From Roseateles_B sp051857535 (GTDB taxonomy: Bacteria; Pseudomonadota; Gammaproteobacteria; Burkholderiales; Burkholderiaceae_C): 64,000 nt of DNA. The translations under genes were made by a program, and so were the position numbers. Within the stretch, counting starts at the first letter, position 1, and every line of letters starts with the position of its first letter. The DNA lies in the NCBI RefSeq assembly GCF_051857535.1, contig NZ_JBPZGY010000013.1:80210-144209 (forward strand), in the 5' to 3' direction. Shown piece after piece: positions 61,282 to 64,000 of this stretch. A model generated the notes under the pieces. The model was not told where the DNA came from. It worked only from the letters and a program-made list of their open reading frames with translations, and made no database searches.

Positions 61282-61947
61282 ATGAGCTCCACACCGCCCC
61301 TGCTTCCCCGCAAGTCCCCGCGCCAGCGCCGTTCGCAGCTGACTGTTGCCAGCCTCCTGGAAGCCGCGGCCCAACTCCTGGAAACGCAGGGGCTGGAGGG
61401 ATTCAACACCAATGCGGTGGCCGAGCGCGCGGGCGTGGGCATTGGCTCGCTGTACCAGTACTTTCCGTCCAAGGATGCCCTGACACTGGCCCTGCTGGAA
61501 CGCGAGGCCGCACGCTTCGAGGCCGATGCCATGGCCTCGCTGGAGGTGACAGACGGCCCCGCCGCCCTGCGTCACCTGATCCGGGCCTCAGTACGCCAGC
61601 AGCTGGAGCGTGCCGAGCTGGCCCGGTTGCTGGACGAGCAGGAGGGCCGGCCCGAGCTGCGTGCCCATCTGGACAAGGGGCGCTTCGGCCAGCTGATCGA
61701 CACGCTGCTGCGGCGCCCGGGCCTGCCCCGGCAGGCGGACACCGCCCTCGCCGCTGCAGACGTCGCCGCCCTGATCCGCGGCCTGGTGGATGGCGCGGGC
61801 GAGCGGCGGGAAACCGATCTGGCGCATCTGCAGCGCCGCGTGGAGGCGGCGATCTTCGGCTACCTGGAATGGGCCGCGGCCATTGAGCCGGGCCGGCAAG
61901 GCCGTGAATGCGAGTCGGGCATGCGGGCCGGCGCCGACCCGGCCTGA
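61282..61947 (+). CDS. TetR family transcriptional regulator
   Basis: A 221-residue regulator with the N-terminal TetR HTH (about 14-60): RRSQLTVASLLEAAAQLLETQG, FNTNAVAERAGVGIGSLYQYF. The C-terminal part (about 90-205) would bind the ligand. It is divergent from the radical SAM operon across the gap holding the ACCTAGGGGG repeat, and close to the downstream VOC gene, both candidate targets. Confidence 0.92.
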   Translation: MSSTPPLLPRKSPRQRRSQLTVASLLEAAAQLLETQGLEGFNTNAVAERAGVGIGSLYQYFPSKDALTLALLEREAARFEADAMASLEVTDGPAALRHLIRASVRQQLERAELARLLDEQEGRPELRAHLDKGRFGQLIDTLLRRPGLPRQADTALAAADVAALIRGLVDGAGERRETDLAHLQRRVEAAIFGYLEWAAAIEPGRQGRECESGMRAGADPA

Positions 61948-62040
61948 TCCCACCGGCCAGGCACGCGCGGCCTGGATGCGAGTACCGCGCCGGGGGCCTG
62001 CTCCCTAGCATGGGCGGACATTTCAACGCACGGAGCATCC

Positions 62041-62451
62041 ATGCCGCACCCGACCCGCCAGCCCCCCGCCACCATGACCCTGAACCACCTCAGCTTCCCC
62101 GCCCCCGACCTGGAGGCCACCACCCGCTTCTTCGAGCAACAGCTGGGCTGCACCGTGCACCGCATGGGCGCCTTCAACTTCCTCAAGCACCAGGGCTTTG
62201 ACATCGTCATCGAGGACGGCCGCCATCACGAGCTCGGCACCGTCGACTGGCCGCACAACTTCCACATCGGCTTCGAGCTGCCCACGCGGCAGGCCGTGGT
62301 CGAGCTGTTCGAGCGCTTCACCGCCCAGGGCGTGCGCTTCACGCAGGCCCTGCATCACGCGGTGCGCGGGACGCGCTTCTTCTGCGAGGCGCCGGGCGGG
62401 CTGGTGATCGAGGTGAACACGCGGGAGGATGCGCAGATCCCCATCACTTGA
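62041..62451 (+). CDS. VOC family protein
   Basis: A 136-residue protein of the vicinal-oxygen-chelate fold with LNHLSFPAPDLEATTRFFEQQLGC at the start and a final CEAPGGLVIEVN strand. The reaction is unknown; many are glyoxalase or resistance proteins. It lies 93 bp after the TetR gene on the same strand and may be controlled by it. Confidence 0.85.
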   Translation: MPHPTRQPPATMTLNHLSFPAPDLEATTRFFEQQLGCTVHRMGAFNFLKHQGFDIVIEDGRHHELGTVDWPHNFHIGFELPTRQAVVELFERFTAQGVRFTQALHHAVRGTRFFCEAPGGLVIEVNTREDAQIPIT

Positions 62452-62472
62452 GCCCGCACGCCGCCTGGCGTT

Positions 62473-63921
62473 TCAGCTGCTGGCGCACAACTTCTTGAGC
62501 GCGGCAAGGCCTGCATCGCCGGCCAGTGTCGGCAGCTGGCCAAGGGCGGACTTCAACTCGGCAGCAGCCTCCTTGGCCTGGGTGTTCTTGGGATCCACCG
62601 CCTTGGCATAGCTGACCGTCCAGGCGGCGACGCTGTCGCCGACCCTGACCTTGTAGGCCAATGCCAGCGACTGCGCCTGTTCCGCGATCAGCTGGGCCTG
62701 TCGCCCGGCCTTGGCTGCATCGCCCAGCAGGCCGCTGCGCTTGACGGCATCAGTCTCCACAAGGGCGGCGGCCGCAGCGGACTGCTCGCTGGCAATCAGT
62801 GTCGCCGTGGCCAGGCGGCATGCCGCAGGCAGTGTGGCGGGCAGGCCAGCGGCGCTGAAGTCGACAGCCTTGATCCCCATCTCGTCCTCGCCAGGGGCCG
62901 AGGCGGGCCTTCGCTCCCTGAACTGCTGGACCGTGCCCTTCATGTCGTCCACAGCGGCGGCCATGGCCGCAAGCGCCAGGTTGAGCATAGGCAGCGCGGC
63001 CGGATCGCTGGCCGGCTTGCCCCCGCTGAGCTGCGACCCCGCCAGCTTGGGCATGTGCTCCAGGAGAGCCTTGCTCCGCTTGAGCAGCTCGTCTGCGGAC
63101 ACGTTCTGGCTCAGCATCAGCTGGTTGGCCGCCTTCAGCTTCGCGATCATGCTCATGCCGGTGTTGATCCCCGGATCGTCGAAGAGGCGGATTGCATCGG
63201 CCGCCTGCTGGAAGCCCGCGGCCAAGGAGCACTGCCCGTGGAAGTACATGGCGTCCTTGATGGCCGCTTCCACGGGGTAGTCGGCATAGGCCTTGGCCTG
63301 GCCCGCATGCTGGATCTGCTGGTAGACATCCCGGCGGCGCTTGTCGATACCCTCGATCACCACGTGCGCGGCCAGGTTGGAGAAGAAGTCCTGGTTGTAC
63401 TCCGCCCGTGCCCCACTGGAGATGGCTGCGGTGCCAGCCCAGTTGCGAGCCGCACCGACCGAGCTCACGAGCGCGCCGGCCGTGCCGGCCAGGGTCGTCA
63501 GGATGCCCAGGCCGAAGTTGGTGCGCGAAAAGCTGCGCTGCAAGCCGACCTTGAAGGCCGAGCAGCGCTGCTCGGACGAGGCGAGCAGCCGCTCCTGCAT
63601 GGCATTGCGTGCCTGCCTGCGCTGGTCCTCGGTAGCGCGCTCCACCCGGCAGGCAAAGTAGCGGACCGAGCGATCCAGTCGTGTGCGGTCCTGGCTGGCA
63701 AACTCGCCGCCGTCCAACTGCTCGTCGTCCGCGACGCCGCCACGAGCCCACTTGGGCGTCATGGCCGCCTGCTGCGAGCAGCCGTCATCGCGCAGCTCTG
63801 GCGCGGGGGCATAGCGCAGCAGCAGGTAGCCCAGGTCCACCGGCTCGACCACATTGCGGTCGGTGAGCTGGAAAGCCCCGAGACCGCTGCATAACTTCCC
63901 TGATGCGCCGTGATCGGTCAT
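62473..63921 (-). CDS. Hypothetical helical protein, unknown function
   Basis: A 482-residue protein I do not recognise. It has one hydrophobic stretch (about 135-155; GILTTLAGTAGALVSSVGAA) and long alanine-rich helical regions (about 320-480; ADELLKRSKALLEHM, AAAVDDMKGTVQQF), suggesting a helical bundle. Six Cys are scattered through it. An in-frame ATG at 63762 is an alternative start. It is convergent with the VOC gene. The N-terminus is only 18 bp from the candidate divergent gene at 63940, so the start or that neighbour may be wrong. Confidence 0.65.
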   Translation of the reverse strand: MTDHGASGKLCSGLGAFQLTDRNVVEPVDLGYLLLRYAPAPELRDDGCSQQAAMTPKWARGGVADDEQLDGGEFASQDRTRLDRSVRYFACRVERATEDQRRQARNAMQERLLASSEQRCSAFKVGLQRSFSRTNFGLGILTTLAGTAGALVSSVGAARNWAGTAAISSGARAEYNQDFFSNLAAHVVIEGIDKRRRDVYQQIQHAGQAKAYADYPVEAAIKDAMYFHGQCSLAAGFQQAADAIRLFDDPGINTGMSMIAKLKAANQLMLSQNVSADELLKRSKALLEHMPKLAGSQLSGGKPASDPAALPMLNLALAAMAAAVDDMKGTVQQFRERRPASAPGEDEMGIKAVDFSAAGLPATLPAACRLATATLIASEQSAAAAALVETDAVKRSGLLGDAAKAGRQAQLIAEQAQSLALAYKVRVGDSVAAWTVSYAKAVDPKNTQAKEAAAELKSALGQLPTLAGDAGLAALKKLCASS

Positions 63922-63939
63922 CGGGGTTGCAATGGCGAC

Positions 63940-64000
63940 ATGGATAGCTTCTTCCTGATGGGCGCCAAGCCCTTGGTCCAGGACTCGCCGACGATGAAGT
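63940..64000 (+). CDS. Start of a possible divergent gene, cut by the window edge
   Basis: A frame open from ATG 63940 to the end of the window (20 codons) reads MDSFFLMGAKPLVQDSPTMK. Nineteen of 20 third positions are G or C, which matches real genes here. There is no clear Shine-Dalgarno, and only 18 bp separate it from the start of the minus-strand gene. An alternative is a minus-strand gene ending at 63918 with an ATGA overlap into the 482-residue gene, but that frame uses several rare codons. Confidence 0.35.
   Translation, partial: MDSFFLMGAKPLVQDSPTMK

Noticed and set aside
63918..64000. C-terminal tail of a minus-strand gene overlapping the 482-residue gene
   Set aside because: An ATGA overlap is possible, but codons such as CTA, CGA and CAA are rare here; the opposite frame is better supported.

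Overview
The window is about 70% GC with very GC-rich third codon positions, and genes are tightly packed on both strands with many ATGA or GTGA stop/start overlaps. Several families are typical of Betaproteobacteria (DUF2145, DUF2242, DUF3034, DUF3149). Together these suggest a Burkholderiales chromosome, probably near the Roseateles/Pelomonas/Mitsuaria (Sphaerotilaceae) group. This is inferred from content only. No rRNA, tRNA, CRISPR array or intact insertion sequence was seen.

Layout. 1-5.7 kb: end of a tad/Flp pilus locus (RcpC end, RcpA secretin, FHA-TadA ATPase, TadB, TadC, DUF192). 5.7-12.4 kb: ketopantoate reductase, a LytS/LytTR two-component pair, a large SPFH membrane protein, a tiny lipoprotein and an acyltransferase-3 membrane protein. 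12.7-20.1 kb: an accessory, biosynthetic-looking operon. It holds a GSP-synthase-like ATP-grasp protein, a sugar/choline-type nucleotidyltransferase, a PLP aminotransferase, a CDP-alcohol phosphatidyltransferase, a second ATP-grasp ligase and an MFS exporter. About 490 bp upstream of it lies a 33-codon ORF with a strong ribosome site. 20.4-24.4 kb: glyoxalase I and a group of small exported proteins (DUF3034, periplasmic truncated haemoglobin, DUF3149, DUF2145). 24.5-28.2 kb: a GAF/PAS/GGDEF diguanylate cyclase and an S1/P1 nuclease. 28.4-32.0 kb: an ECF42-type sigma factor operon with DGPF/YCII, SRPBCC and VOC genes and a recognisable promoter. 32-43.7 kb: secreted S8 and M14 peptidases, an exported methyltransferase, a Sui1-like factor, a DUF2242 lipoprotein, an ABC binding protein, two GNAT proteins, an Lrp regulator and NDH-2, ending at a 14-copy heptamer repeat. 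43.9-51.3 kb: a beta-propeller GGDEF protein, an unusually long Lnt and an SGNH hydrolase. 51.5-56.4 kb: a complete 5-oxoproline module (pxpB, pxpC, pxpA, DUF969, DUF979, pcp). 56.6-64 kb: oleate hydratase, small proteins, a radical SAM enzyme with a 133-residue partner, TetR, VOC and an unknown 482-residue protein.

The two best candidates for undescribed biology are the 12.7-20.1 kb operon and the radical SAM/133-residue pair at 59.4-61.0 kb. The first pairs two ligases with CDP activation, a CDP-alcohol transferase and export. The second may be a RiPP system, with a SPASM-like tail that has lost its cysteines and a repeated 10-bp site in the control region. Both functions are inferred from family membership and gene order, not from homology searches.
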